A stretch of DNA of 48,376 nucleotides from Desulfobacteraceae bacterium (GTDB lineage: Bacteria; Desulfobacterota; Desulfobacteria; Desulfobacterales; Desulfosarcinaceae): assembly GCA_027068085.1 (NCBI GenBank), contig JAMOUQ010000013.1:1-48376 (forward strand), read 5' to 3'. Within the stretch, counting starts at the first letter, position 1. Each line of letters opens with the position of its first letter. The notes beneath the pieces were generated by a model that ran no database searches, was not told where the DNA came from, and saw only the letters and a program-made list of their open reading frames with translations. Below are positions 8,498-17,556 of this stretch, piece after piece. The position numbers and the translations under genes were made by a program.

Positions 8498-11225
8498 TTT
8501 CCTTGCGGTACATGTCCAGTACCGACCTTACCGTACCGGCAAGCTCCCTGCGGGTTATGGGCTTGTAGATCAGGGCCTTGATACCGGCCTCGAAGGCGCT
8601 TTCCTGGCTGATGCGCTCGCTGTAGCCGGTACAGATGACCACCGGAATGTCCGGCCGGATGGCCATGAGTTCGGCGGCCAGAACGTCGCCGGTCATGTGG
8701 GGCATGGTCATATCGGTAATCACAAGATCGAAGGCGCCGGGATCTTCCCGGAACAGGGCCAAGGCCCGGGAGCTTTCCGAGGCCGCGGTAACCCTGTATC
8801 CCAGCCTTGACAGCATCTGACGGCCCATTTCCACCAGGGCCGGTTCGTCGTCCACGAACAAGATACGTTCATTGCCGCCCACCGCCGGAGTTTCGTCTTT
8901 CACCTGGCCTTCGGCCCGGCGGGGGGCGATGGGAAGGTAGACTTTGAAAATGGTTCCCCGGCCGGGGTTCGAAGCAACCGCCACTGCTCCCCGGCAGCCC
9001 TGGACAACGGCATTGACCACGGCCAGTCCCATTCCGGTGCCCTCCCCTTTTTCCTTGGTGGTGAAATAGGGATCGAAAATCTTGTCTGTCAGGGCGGGCT
9101 CGATTCCATGGCCGGTATCGGCCACGGTCAGCCGGATGAAAGGCCCCGGTCTCATGCCCGGATAATGATCGGTGAAGCTTTCATCCAGATCTTCCTCGTC
9201 CAGGGCGACCGAAAGCACGCCTCCGGAATCCCGCATGGCATGGCCGGCATTGGTGCACAGGTTCATCACCACCTGGTGAATCTGGGTCGGATCGGCAAGC
9301 ACGATGGCATCGCTCTTGATGGCCGAGCGGATCTCGATGGTGGAAGGCAGGGTGGCCCGCAGCAGCTTGAGGGCTTCTTTGACGATCGGTTTGACCTGAA
9401 TCGGTTTGGCCTCGGTCTCGGTCTGGCGGCTGAAGGTCAGAATCTGCTGCACCAGGTCCTTGGCCCGGTTGCCGGCTTTGACTATTTCAGCGATATAGCC
9501 TTCGGCCGGCTTGCCTTTCTGGGCGTCGTCCAGGGCAAGTTCGGCATAACCGAGGATGGCGGACAGGATGTTGTTGAAGTCATGGGCGATACCGCCGGCC
9601 AACGTGCCGATGGCTTCCATCTTCTGGGCCTGCCGCAAGCGGGTTTCGGTACGCTGGCGCTCTGTTTCCAGGTCTTTTACCTTGGTGATGTCCACCGAAA
9701 CCTGGATGCGGACATAACGGCCGTCGATCCACTTGATGGCCCGCTCATAGTTGATGAACCAGCGCTTGGTAAGCGGATTTTTCCCTTCCCAGGCCCTCAG
9801 TCCCAGGGGAGCCCCGTCTTCATCCAGAAGTTTTTTGCAATGGGGGCACCGCTGCGGTTTGCCGCGGAAGGCCGACCAGCAAGTCCTGCCGGTCATGTCT
9901 CCGCCGAAAACCTCTTTCATTGTCCGGTTCATAAAAAGAATCTCGTCGGTTTCAAGGTCGGCGACAAATATGGTGGCGTCGATGCTGTCCAGGACGGTGA
10001 GAAAGGTCTGGTGGGATTCCTTCAGGGCGGTGACAGCCTTTTTGCGCTCGGTAATATCGGACATCACATGGACATAACCGCTGACCTGTCCCTGGTCGTC
10101 GTACTGCAGGTCGACGGTGATTTCGTGCCAGCGCTGGCCGATGGCAAACTCCATGGAGGCCCGGGCTCCCTTTGCCCTGGCCGCCAGGCACGGGCAGCCC
10201 TTGACCGGCTTTTCAGTGCAGTGAAGCACCTGGTAACAGTGGCGGCCCACGACTTTTTCCGCCGCAAGCCCCACCAGTTCGTACATGGCCCGGTTGCACT
10301 TGAGAATCTTCTGGTCGGTATCAAGGATCATGACCGCCTCGTCCATGGCATTGAAAGTCGTCTGCCAGAGCATGAAGGCGGCCCTTAGCTCCTCCTCGGT
10401 CTTGCGGCGCTGGGTGATGTCCTCCATGAAACCGTCGATGCGGACCACCCTGCCGTTTTCGTAATGGGGGGTGGCCCGGTCCCGGACCCACTTGATCTGA
10501 CGGTCCCGGGTAATGATACGGTACTCGATGTCGATGAAGCTTTTCGATCCGAGGGCGGCTTCTATCCGGCGGCTGACATAGCTGCGGTCTTCCGGGTGAA
10601 TGATTCTGTAGAACAAACGGGAATCGGACATGAACCTCTTGGCCGGATAGCCGGTCAGCTCTTCCATCCGCCCCTCGATGTAAAAACTGGAGCTGGACCG
10701 GTCGGGCAGGGCCGAGTAGACCACCACCGGCATATTGCGGCTCAATTTTTGATAACAATCGGCGCACTTTTCGGCGGAATCGGTACGCGTGTCCGGAAAG
10801 GGCTCCCGGTCATTGCGCGGACCGTCCGGCACATCCGCGTTCTTTCCGGAATCCCGCATGGTGATCAAAAACATCTGGCGCCCGAGGTGTTCAATGGCCA
10901 GAAGCTCGAGCCGGATGCGGTTCTGGCTGCCGGCGGCGTCAGAAACTATGGCGTCCACCTGGACAGGGTCCGGAGAATTACGGGCGGCAACACACAGTTC
11001 CGACAGGGAAGGAGCCTTGAAGACAGAAAGTTCATTGACCGAGCTGCCTTCCAGAGCTTCCGGGGGATAACCGCAAAGGCGGGCAAAACCCCGACTGACC
11101 AGCTCCAGCCTCAGCTCGGGATCAGAGACGATGACCATGGGCAGGAAGCTTCGCCGCAGGGCCAGGGCCAGGGTCTGGCCTGCCAAGCTGCCATCGGGCT
11201 CCTTTTGGGGTGTCGCCTTGATCAT
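8475..11225 (-). CDS. PAS-domain hybrid sensor histidine kinase with receiver domain
   Basis: A 916-residue signalling protein with no membrane segment, so cytoplasmic. Four PAS-like modules (about 25-125, 160-280, 285-400, 405-525) precede a HisKA dimerisation/phosphoacceptor helix (GGIAHDFNNIL, His near residue 545), an HATPase domain (N box NLCTNAGHAM, G boxes DTGHGI and GEGTGMGLA) and a C-terminal receiver (about 790-905, phosphoacceptor Asp in LVITDMTMP). PAS3 and PAS4 carry Cys clusters (CPC near 345, CPHC near 460) of a kind seen in anaerobe PAS kinases, which could bind a metal or sense redox; this is inference. The kinase-receiver core closely resembles that of the kinase at 12601-15816. 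No separate output regulator lies nearby, so the phosphorelay partner is elsewhere. The 3' end overlaps the convergent outer-membrane gene. Confidence 0.9.
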   Translation of the reverse strand: MIKATPQKEPDGSLAGQTLALALRRSFLPMVIVSDPELRLELVSRGFARLCGYPPEALEGSSVNELSVFKAPSLSELCVAARNSPDPVQVDAIVSDAAGSQNRIRLELLAIEHLGRQMFLITMRDSGKNADVPDGPRNDREPFPDTRTDSAEKCADCYQKLSRNMPVVVYSALPDRSSSSFYIEGRMEELTGYPAKRFMSDSRLFYRIIHPEDRSYVSRRIEAALGSKSFIDIEYRIITRDRQIKWVRDRATPHYENGRVVRIDGFMEDITQRRKTEEELRAAFMLWQTTFNAMDEAVMILDTDQKILKCNRAMYELVGLAAEKVVGRHCYQVLHCTEKPVKGCPCLAARAKGARASMEFAIGQRWHEITVDLQYDDQGQVSGYVHVMSDITERKKAVTALKESHQTFLTVLDSIDATIFVADLETDEILFMNRTMKEVFGGDMTGRTCWSAFRGKPQRCPHCKKLLDEDGAPLGLRAWEGKNPLTKRWFINYERAIKWIDGRYVRIQVSVDITKVKDLETERQRTETRLRQAQKMEAIGTLAGGIAHDFNNILSAILGYAELALDDAQKGKPAEGYIAEIVKAGNRAKDLVQQILTFSRQTETEAKPIQVKPIVKEALKLLRATLPSTIEIRSAIKSDAIVLADPTQIHQVVMNLCTNAGHAMRDSGGVLSVALDEEDLDESFTDHYPGMRPGPFIRLTVADTGHGIEPALTDKIFDPYFTTKEKGEGTGMGLAVVNAVVQGCRGAVAVASNPGRGTIFKVYLPIAPRRAEGQVKDETPAVGGNERILFVDDEPALVEMGRQMLSRLGYRVTAASESSRALALFREDPGAFDLVITDMTMPHMTGDVLAAELMAIRPDIPVVICTGYSERISQESAFEAGIKALIYKPITRRELAGTVRSVLDMYRKEINCRQTS

Positions 11226-11338
11226 GGTAAAAGACCCCGCCCTACGGGTAATCGTTGTTTCAGCCGAATCCTGATGGAACTGCTTGTCAACGGTGGAGCG
11301 AGATCAACGGCAGGTTGGATGTCTTGTGGAGAACTGCA

Positions 11339-11355
11339 AAAACCGGATCGGTTTT
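11339..11355 (-). terminator. Weak hairpin after the exchanger gene
   Basis: AAAACCG-GAT-CGGTTTT forms a 7-bp stem with A/T flanks, 58 nt beyond the stop of the exchanger gene on the minus strand. The three-base loop and short stem make it a marginal terminator. The 187-bp gap also holds the leader of the PAS kinase gene. Confidence 0.35.
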
Positions 11356-11412
11356 AATTTACTAAAAATCAAACGGCACTGCAACAATCCATTGCATAAT
11401 TTCGGGTCTTTT

Positions 11413-12477
11413 TCACCTGCCGGGTACGATCAGATCGGTGACGTACTGGAGCAAGACGTAAACGATGTAAACCGAAAGCAGCCAAAAGCCGTGCCATCTG
11501 TGGAAAAAACGCCCGGAACCAAGCGATATGAAAGCCCGCAGGGAATACAGGAGCAAAAGCATGGCCGGAAAATGGAGAATGAAAAACGTGGCCGGGACAG
11601 CCAGAGGCCTGGCCGCCGCCGAGGCGCCGATGACAAAGAGACAATTGAGCACATCGGCCCCCACGATGTTGCCAACGGTTATCTCCGGGTGTCCCTTGCG
11701 CACCGCGGCTATGGCGGTTATCAGTTCCGGCAGGGAAGTGCCGAAAGCCACCATGGTGGCGGCAATCACATCGTCCGGCACACCGAGCCGCTGGGCGATT
11801 TCCGAAGCACACGGAATCAGCACCCGGGCTCCGATGATCACCATGGCAAGACCGCCGCCGATCATGGTCCAGCACAATCCCAGGGACCGGACCGCGCCTT
11901 CCGAATCATCCTCGTCCCGGACCGCGCCATCACCCTGGCGGGCCCAGACATAGGCCAGGTACATATAGACCGCCAGGAGGCCGAGGAAAACAAACCCGAC
12001 CCAGCGCTCCAGGCGGGGAGTTCCGTCGGACATGATCCAGGCTCCGGCCGAGATGACAACCAGCAACGTGGCCGATGCCACCTGGACCCAGCCGGTACGG
12101 TCGAGGACGAAACGGTTGATGGGAACGGGCGCCAGGACACAGGTAAGGCCGAATATCAGGCCAGTATCGGCAATGATCGATCCCACCCCGTTTCCCAATG
12201 CCAGCCCGGAGTTGCCCATGAAAGCGGCCATTACCGAGACAAAGGCCTCGGGGGTGGTGGTGCCCAGGGAAACTATGGTGGCGCCGATGATTATCTTGGG
12301 CAATCCGGTGCGGCGGGCCAGATCGACCACACCTTCCACCATCCAGTCGGCCCCCTTGGACAAAAGGACCACGCAGACCGCTATCAAAATCAGCAGGGCG
12401 CCGTTGGACAGGCCTCCCACCAGGTGATGAACCGCGGTTTCATCACCGGCAAGGCGCAAAAGTTCCATTGCCGTCAT
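11413..12477 (-). CDS. Calcium/sodium antiporter, CaCA family (YrbG/CaxA-like)
   Basis: A 354-residue inner-membrane protein with about ten hydrophobic segments and the two inverted alpha repeats of the Ca2+:cation antiporter superfamily. Alpha-1 lies near residues 62-110 (GATIVSLGTTTPE, then GNGVGSIIADTG) and alpha-2 near 240-290 (VAFGTSLPELITAI, then GNIVGADVLN). The acidic residue following Gly-Thr-x-x-Pro in each repeat is the expected ion ligand. A charged cytoplasmic loop (RQGDGAVRDEDDSEGAV) separates the halves. The reading frame extends upstream only to a TTG, so I chose the ATG at 12477; a second ATG at 12468 is equally possible and neither has a strong ribosome site. The probable role is Ca2+ extrusion driven by Na+ or H+. 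Which cation is used cannot be read from sequence. Confidence 0.85.
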   Translation of the reverse strand: MTAMELLRLAGDETAVHHLVGGLSNGALLILIAVCVVLLSKGADWMVEGVVDLARRTGLPKIIIGATIVSLGTTTPEAFVSVMAAFMGNSGLALGNGVGSIIADTGLIFGLTCVLAPVPINRFVLDRTGWVQVASATLLVVISAGAWIMSDGTPRLERWVGFVFLGLLAVYMYLAYVWARQGDGAVRDEDDSEGAVRSLGLCWTMIGGGLAMVIIGARVLIPCASEIAQRLGVPDDVIAATMVAFGTSLPELITAIAAVRKGHPEITVGNIVGADVLNCLFVIGASAAARPLAVPATFFILHFPAMLLLLYSLRAFISLGSGRFFHRWHGFWLLSVYIVYVLLQYVTDLIVPGR

Positions 12478-12600
12478 TTCAGTCGTCCGGTCATCGCAAA
12501 CAAGTCCAATTCGCTCTTGCCGGGACCCGAACCGAGCGTCCCGGATTGCGGTCAATCATTTTCTTCGATGAATTATGCACGCTTTTGACCAAGCGGCGGT

Positions 12601-15600
12601 TCATGCTCCGACTGCGGCACTATTTGCGGCCGCATATTTTTTATCTAGCACTTTTCGGATGGTTTCGGCAAGCTTGCGGTTCAATACAGGTTTGGTGACA
12701 AAGGCGGCAATACCCAAGGCCCGGGCCCGGGCCGCGTCGATGCGGGCCGAAAAGCCGGTACACAGAATCACCGGCAGGTCTGGCCGTATGGCCATCAACT
12801 TCCGGGCCAGCCGGTCACCGGTAAGCTGAGGCATGGTCATGTCGGTGATCACAAGATCGAAGGCTCCGGGATCTTTTCTGAAAAGCTCCAGGGCCTCCCG
12901 GCTGTCGGTCAAAGAGGTGACCCGGTAACCCAGGCGGCTGAGTATTTCGGCGGTCATGGCGGCAATACTGTCTTCATCGTCCACGAACAGGATGCGTTCA
13001 CTGCCTCCGGGCAGGGGACTTTCTTCGGTCTGCCGGGATGAATGCTGCCTGTGGTGCACGGGAATCAAGACGCAGAAAGTCGTGCCCTTGCCCGGAGTAC
13101 TGGACACCGTCACCGTGCCGTTATAGCTCTTGACGATGCCGTGGAGCACCGACAGCCCCATCCCGGTACCCTTGCCCGGGGGCTTGGTGGTGAAAAAGGG
13201 GTCGAAGATCCGCTCCATCACTTCCGGGGTCATGCCGCAGCCGGTGTCGCTGACGGTCAGTTTGAGATATTTGCCCGGTTTCATGCCTGTATGGGAGGCC
13301 ACCTGCTCGTCATCCAGAACCACGTCGTCAAGTTCGATGGTCAGCACGCCGCCTTTTTCCTCCATGGCGTGGTTGGCGTTGGTGCACAGATTCATTATCA
13401 TCTGGTGAATCTGGGTCGGATCGGCAAGAACCATCGAATCGCTTACCAGCCGCTGCCTGATTTCAATGGTTGCCGGCAGCGAAGCCCGCAAAAGCTTGAC
13501 GACTTCCTTGGCGATCAGACGCACCCGGACCGGCTTGAATTCCTGTTCGCTCTGGCGGCTGAAGGCCAGGATCTGGGACACCAGATCGCTGGCCCGGCGA
13601 CCGGCATCAAGAATGGCCCTGACGCTCTTCCGGGTCTCGGAATCATTGTTCTGCAGCATGGCCAGCTCCGCGTAGCCGATGATTGCAGAAAGAATGTTGT
13701 TGAAATCGTGCGCAATCCCGCCCGCCAGGGTGCCAATGGCCTCCATCTTCTGGGCCTGGCGGAACTGGCGCTGGAGGCGGACCTGTTCGGTAACGTCCCT
13801 TTTCACCGCCACGTAACTCACTATGTTACCGTCATCATCCAGCACCGGCGAGATGGAACCTTCTTCTTCGAAGATACTGCCGTCCTTGCGGCGATTGACA
13901 AGGTGGCCATGCCAGACGTTGCCGCTGGAAATGGTGGCCCAAAGCTGGCGGTAGAAAAGCTCGTCGTGCCGGCCGCTTTTCAGAATCCTGGGAGTTTTGC
14001 CGACGGCTTCTGACCGCTTGTAGCCGGTTACTTTTTCGAAAGCCGGATTCACATACTGGATCGTGCCCCGGGCGTCGGTGATAACCACGGATTCGGAGGC
14101 ATGATCGATGGCTGTCGCCAGCAGAAAACGCTCGGCGTCGGCTTTGCGCCGATCGGTTATATCTGTAAGGAACCCGAATCCGCCCTGGATACGGCCGTGC
14201 TCATCCGCCATGCCGGTGGCGTTGACATGCACGAAAACGTGGTAACCGCCGGGGTGAACAAAGATTGTTTCAAAACTGTTGTGGCGCTGGTGAAAAATCT
14301 TTTCCAGTTGGGCCTTGAAGTCCTCTTTCTGTTCGGCAAGCACGAAATCTTCCAGGCTGCGGCCCACGATCTCGGTCCTCCGGCGTCCCAGCATCTCACA
14401 CAGGGAGGGATTGACATCGGTGACCCGCATTCCGGAATCGATCATCCAGTAGCCTTCCACGGTGTTCTCGATCAGGCTCTGGTAGCGGGCCCGGCTCTTT
14501 CTGAAAGCCTCTTCTACTTCCAGACGCTCGGTTATCATCCGGTTGGCCAGCCCGGCCAGGTCGATGAACTCTGAAAAATCAAGCGAGCCGGTATCGATGG
14601 GCTTGAGCTGGCGGGCGGCATCCCTGAAAAAGGCGGAAAAGACATCGAAGCTGTTCTGCATCCGGCGGCAGACATGACGGGTAGCCAAAAAAATGACTCC
14701 CAATACCACCCCGAAAATCAACATTATGCCAACGACAGTGCCCTGAACCTGATTTTTCAGCGCTGCCTCCCTGCTTGCGATCACCCTGTCAATATCGTCC
14801 AGGGGCATAACGGCCTGGACCACCAGGTTCCACGGCCGGTACCACTCGAAATAGCTCAGTAATTGGCGCGGCTGGCCATCACCGGCCGGAGGCGTTTTGT
14901 ATTCCAGGAAGCCCTCTCCTTGTTCGCGGATCAATTTGAGAAGCCGCCTGTAATAATGAAAGCCCCCGGCATCCACCCTGTCTTCAGACAAATAGTATCC
15001 ATCCTTCTTTGACAGCAATGGCCCCGCCACCAGTTCCGCAAAACGGTCACCGCCCATCAAGTTCAGGATCCGGTAAACCTGCAGCCGGTTCTGATTGCCA
15101 GACCCGTAACGGATGTCGTCAATGAAAGCCAGCACTTCCTTTTGAACATCGGCGGTAAAATCTTCCCAGTACTCTCCGCAACAGATAATCCATCCCAGGG
15201 GCTCGAAATACCGGACAAACGAAGTCTTGTCGGCCGAGGCCGGCCGGGTTCCCGGCCGGGGCCATTTGTAACTGTAAAATCCCTGCTTCCCGGCCAGAGC
15301 CAGCTCGACCATGTCCCTGACCACAAAACGCCCGTCAAGATCCTGAAGGCTCATGAGGTTACGGCCTTCGAGATCCGGCTGCGCGCTGTGCAGCTGCATT
15401 ACGCCCCGGCTGTCGATAATAAAGTAGTAACCCCGGCCGCCATCGAACCTGATCTTGCGCAAAGCAGTCTTGATCCGCTCCTTGATGGCGCTGTCAGGCA
15501 CCATGAACTGATTTGCCCTGTAAATGTGCTCGGCAATCTGGAAGGCCTGGTCCACCCGTTCCCTGATGGTCTTGCGCATCTGTCTTTCGGCCCATCTCCT

Positions 15601-15816
15601 TTTATATTCCATGTAGGCCACTGCCTGGTGGACCTGGTGCTTTATGGTGGAGCGGAAGGATTCCAGATACGCCTGTCTGAAACTGTCCGTGTCGGCCACA
15701 AAACGCTTATACTCCTGCCTTATCCACAAACAGCCGACTGCCAGCAGGCTGGCCAGGCTGATGGCGGTGGTGGTCAGCAGCACTATACTGAAAAGGCTCT
15801 TGCGTTCTATGGCCAT
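12601..15816 (-). CDS. Membrane hybrid histidine kinase with extracytoplasmic Cache-type sensor, two PAS domains and receiver
   Basis: A 1071-residue sensor. TM1 (about 9-32) and TM2 (about 357-379) flank a large periplasmic region with two Cache-like halves (GGRGYYFIIDSRGVMQLH near 125-145, and GWIICCGEYWEDF near 210). Downstream are PAS domains at about 440-555 and 565-690, the HisKA motif GGIAHDFNNIL (His near 697), an HATPase domain (NLCTNANHAM, DTGCGM, GKGTGMGLS) and a receiver (phosphoacceptor Asp in LVITDMTMP near 989). The soluble half is closely related to the kinase at 8475-11225, which suggests duplication of the kinase core with different sensors attached. Cache domains commonly bind small organic acids or amines, but the ligand here is unknown. 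It is read in the same direction as the exchanger gene, 123 nt upstream of it. Confidence 0.9.
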   Translation of the reverse strand: MAIERKSLFSIVLLTTTAISLASLLAVGCLWIRQEYKRFVADTDSFRQAYLESFRSTIKHQVHQAVAYMEYKRRWAERQMRKTIRERVDQAFQIAEHIYRANQFMVPDSAIKERIKTALRKIRFDGGRGYYFIIDSRGVMQLHSAQPDLEGRNLMSLQDLDGRFVVRDMVELALAGKQGFYSYKWPRPGTRPASADKTSFVRYFEPLGWIICCGEYWEDFTADVQKEVLAFIDDIRYGSGNQNRLQVYRILNLMGGDRFAELVAGPLLSKKDGYYLSEDRVDAGGFHYYRRLLKLIREQGEGFLEYKTPPAGDGQPRQLLSYFEWYRPWNLVVQAVMPLDDIDRVIASREAALKNQVQGTVVGIMLIFGVVLGVIFLATRHVCRRMQNSFDVFSAFFRDAARQLKPIDTGSLDFSEFIDLAGLANRMITERLEVEEAFRKSRARYQSLIENTVEGYWMIDSGMRVTDVNPSLCEMLGRRRTEIVGRSLEDFVLAEQKEDFKAQLEKIFHQRHNSFETIFVHPGGYHVFVHVNATGMADEHGRIQGGFGFLTDITDRRKADAERFLLATAIDHASESVVITDARGTIQYVNPAFEKVTGYKRSEAVGKTPRILKSGRHDELFYRQLWATISSGNVWHGHLVNRRKDGSIFEEEGSISPVLDDDGNIVSYVAVKRDVTEQVRLQRQFRQAQKMEAIGTLAGGIAHDFNNILSAIIGYAELAMLQNNDSETRKSVRAILDAGRRASDLVSQILAFSRQSEQEFKPVRVRLIAKEVVKLLRASLPATIEIRQRLVSDSMVLADPTQIHQMIMNLCTNANHAMEEKGGVLTIELDDVVLDDEQVASHTGMKPGKYLKLTVSDTGCGMTPEVMERIFDPFFTTKPPGKGTGMGLSVLHGIVKSYNGTVTVSSTPGKGTTFCVLIPVHHRQHSSRQTEESPLPGGSERILFVDDEDSIAAMTAEILSRLGYRVTSLTDSREALELFRKDPGAFDLVITDMTMPQLTGDRLARKLMAIRPDLPVILCTGFSARIDAARARALGIAAFVTKPVLNRKLAETIRKVLDKKYAAANSAAVGA

Positions 15817-15956
15817 ATTTTAATCACCGTCCGGCCGGACAAAACAGCTGAGCCGGGGAGCATGGCTGTCCCTGCCGGTAAAAATGTTTGATGCTCGACA
15901 ACACTTTCCTTCATACAAATAATATGCCACCTGCCGTGCACGGTCCTGTCCAATAA

Positions 15957-15990
15957 AAAAACCCATCAGGATGATTCCTGATGGGTTTTT
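15957..15990 (-). terminator. Rho-independent terminator, bidirectional shape
   Basis: A 14-bp perfect stem (AAAAACCCATCAGG with its complement, loop ATGATT) has A-runs on one side and T-runs on the other, so it can stop transcription in either direction. Transcripts arriving from the purine genes on the minus strand would end here, 289 nt past the stop codon and before the kinase gene begins. Confidence 0.85.
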
Positions 15991-16051
15991 GCTCCGGCTG
16001 TAAGGTCTCGGGCGATAAGATGCACCGCCATCGAGGCTTCAGGCTAAAAAA

Positions 16052-16101
16052 CGCAGTCGCTGCGGGGCGATGCGCAACGCGGATATCGGACTATTTGCGA
16101 A
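16052..16101 (+). repeat. Right-half copy of the palindromic repeat (direct repeat with 16221-16270)
   Basis: These 50 bp match 16221-16270 with one mismatch (G for A at the thirtieth base). Only the right arm of the larger palindrome is present, so this looks like the remnant of a second copy inserted or duplicated in tandem. Confidence 0.8.
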
Positions 16102-16150
16102 CTTGCCGGAAATAAAAATTCCTTTAGACGCAGGAAATCAACGAACCCGG

Positions 16151-16276
16151 TATGACTTCGCAAAGAGTACGAGATCAAGGCGGCGCGAGCCCCGGGCGAC
16201 GAGGCGTACTCGAGGTACGCCGCAGTCGCTGCGGGGCGATGCGCAACGCAGATATCGGACTATTTGCGAAGTCATA
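16151..16276. repeat. 126-bp imperfect palindromic intergenic element (REP/MITE-like)
   Basis: The terminal 14-bp arms TATGACTTCGCAAA (16151-16164) and TTTGCGAAGTCATA (16263-16276) are exact inverted repeats. Further inward, AGTACGAGATC pairs 9 of 11 with GATATCGGACT, CCCCG pairs with CGGGG, CGAC with GTCG, and the centre is GGCGTAC-TCGAG-GTACGCC (16203-16221). The whole unit can fold into one long hairpin. It abuts the AICAR transformylase stop codon (2 nt away). It encodes nothing. I recall similar elements in Desulfobacterota genomes, but this was not checked. Confidence 0.75.
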
Positions 16277-16278
16277 CG

Positions 16279-17529
16279 TCAGTGTTTGAAGCTGCGTTGC
16301 CCTGTAAACACCATGGTAACCCCGGCCTGGTTGCAGGCCTCGATGACCTGGTGGTCATTGACCGATCCGCCGGGCTGGATCACCGCCGTTATCCCTTCCC
16401 TGATTCCCACGTCGACACCGTCCCGGAAGGGGAAGAAGGCGTCGCTGACCATGGCCGCTCCCTTGAGGCCGCCGTTTTCGGCAGCCACCTGTTCATCGAT
16501 CTCCTTTTTCTTTTCAGGGTCGTCAAGATCGTTGTAGGCCACCTGCCAGCGCTGGAAACAGTACCGGTCGGCCAGCTTGCGGTAAGCCTTGTCCCGGGCG
16601 ATCTGGGCCACTCCCACCCGGTCCTGCTCTCCGGTGCCGATTCCCACCGTCACCCGGTCCTTGACGTAGAGCACCGAGTTGGAAGTAACTCCCGCCTCCA
16701 CCAGCCACCCGAAAAGCATATCGGCATACTCTGCCTCTGTGGGGTGGCGTTTAATTACGTACTGTTTTCCGCCGTGCTCGCAGCTGGCAAGCTTGAGGTC
16801 TTGCTTGGTCCTGGTAACCGGTACGAACGACCACTGGGCGATGATTCCCCCGTCGATCAGGGACTTGAATTCCACGCAGCGCTGGCCGACGAACTCCTGC
16901 AGCCGCCGGATGTTGTCGATCCTGATCACCCGCAGGTTCTTCTTGCGGCCGAAGATATCCATCACCCCTTCCTCGAACTCCGGGGCCACCACCACCTCGG
17001 CGTACTGGGAAGCCACCGCTTCGGCGGTGGCCCTGTCGACGGGCCGGTTCAGGGCGATGCAGCCGCCGAAGGCCGCCACCCGGTCGGCCAGGTTGGCCTT
17101 CACATAGGCCTCCTGAAGGGTATCTGCCTGGGCCACCCCGCAGGGGTTGTTGTGCTTGACGATCACCGCCGTGGGGGTGTCAACAAAATAACGCAGGATG
17201 TTCAAGGCATTGTCGGCATCGGTCAGATTGGTCTTTCCCGGATGTTTTCCCGACTGGAGCAACTCGATGTCCGAGACCAGCCAGCGGCCCGGAGCGATGG
17301 TGCTGGTCTGTCCCAGCACCAGGTTACCGTTTATCAGGCGATAGAGGGCCGCCTCCTGGCCGGGATTTTCCCCGTAACGCAACCCCTTGCGGACCCCGTC
17401 CACGGTCCAGAGGACCTTTTCATAGAACAACGTCTGGCGCTGCTTGCCGGATACGAAACTTATCTCCATCTTCTCCGGAAAATTGTCTTCCACGATGGTG
17501 CGGTACATGGCTTTGAGGTCTTCGCTCAT
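16279..17529 (-). CDS. purH: Phosphoribosylaminoimidazolecarboxamide formyltransferase (stand-alone AICARFT domain of PurH)
   Basis: A 416-residue enzyme that transfers a formyl group from 10-formyl-THF to AICAR to give FAICAR, the penultimate purine step. Family signatures: KGLRYGENPGQEAALY (48-63), the catalytic VKHNNPCG (Lys125, His126), DRVAAFGGCIALNRPVD, a KGAAMVSDAFFPF segment, and a C-terminal GQRSFKH equivalent to the usual GMRHFRH. It lacks the IMP cyclohydrolase half that is normally fused at the N-terminus. That activity is encoded by the gene immediately upstream, 27 nt away. The start ATG has an excellent AAGGAGGA site at the right distance, which confirms that this is an independent gene and not a frameshifted fusion. 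Transcription continues from the cyclohydrolase gene. Confidence 0.93.
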   Translation of the reverse strand: MSEDLKAMYRTIVEDNFPEKMEISFVSGKQRQTLFYEKVLWTVDGVRKGLRYGENPGQEAALYRLINGNLVLGQTSTIAPGRWLVSDIELLQSGKHPGKTNLTDADNALNILRYFVDTPTAVIVKHNNPCGVAQADTLQEAYVKANLADRVAAFGGCIALNRPVDRATAEAVASQYAEVVVAPEFEEGVMDIFGRKKNLRVIRIDNIRRLQEFVGQRCVEFKSLIDGGIIAQWSFVPVTRTKQDLKLASCEHGGKQYVIKRHPTEAEYADMLFGWLVEAGVTSNSVLYVKDRVTVGIGTGEQDRVGVAQIARDKAYRKLADRYCFQRWQVAYNDLDDPEKKKEIDEQVAAENGGLKGAAMVSDAFFPFRDGVDVGIREGITAVIQPGGSVNDHQVIEACNQAGVTMVFTGQRSFKH

Positions 17530-17556
17530 CTGTCCTCCTTGTTACGGGCACCGGTC

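Larger units (their letters stand above)
15817..16278. other. Gene-free stretch with terminator and palindromic repeats
   Basis: No credible gene is present. The stretch holds the leader of the Cache kinase gene (15817 to about 15950), a strong bidirectional hairpin (15957-15990), one half-copy (16052-16101) and one full copy (16151-16276) of a palindromic repeat, and ends at the AICAR transformylase stop codon. Confidence 0.7.

Noticed and set aside
9108-10388. Long open frame opposite the PAS kinase (426 codons)
   Set aside because: It lies antisense to a gene with clear kinase and PAS motifs, and its residue pattern is just the GC-rich complement. No ribosome site or family signature.
11284-12588. 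Long open frame opposite the exchanger gene
   Set aside because: Composition rich in Gln, His, Asp and Gly is typical of antisense frames; the minus strand encodes a convincing membrane exchanger.
16070-16537. Plus-strand frame crossing the palindromic repeat into the transformylase gene
   Set aside because: It translates the repeat and the antisense of a conserved enzyme; no ribosome site or recognisable motif.
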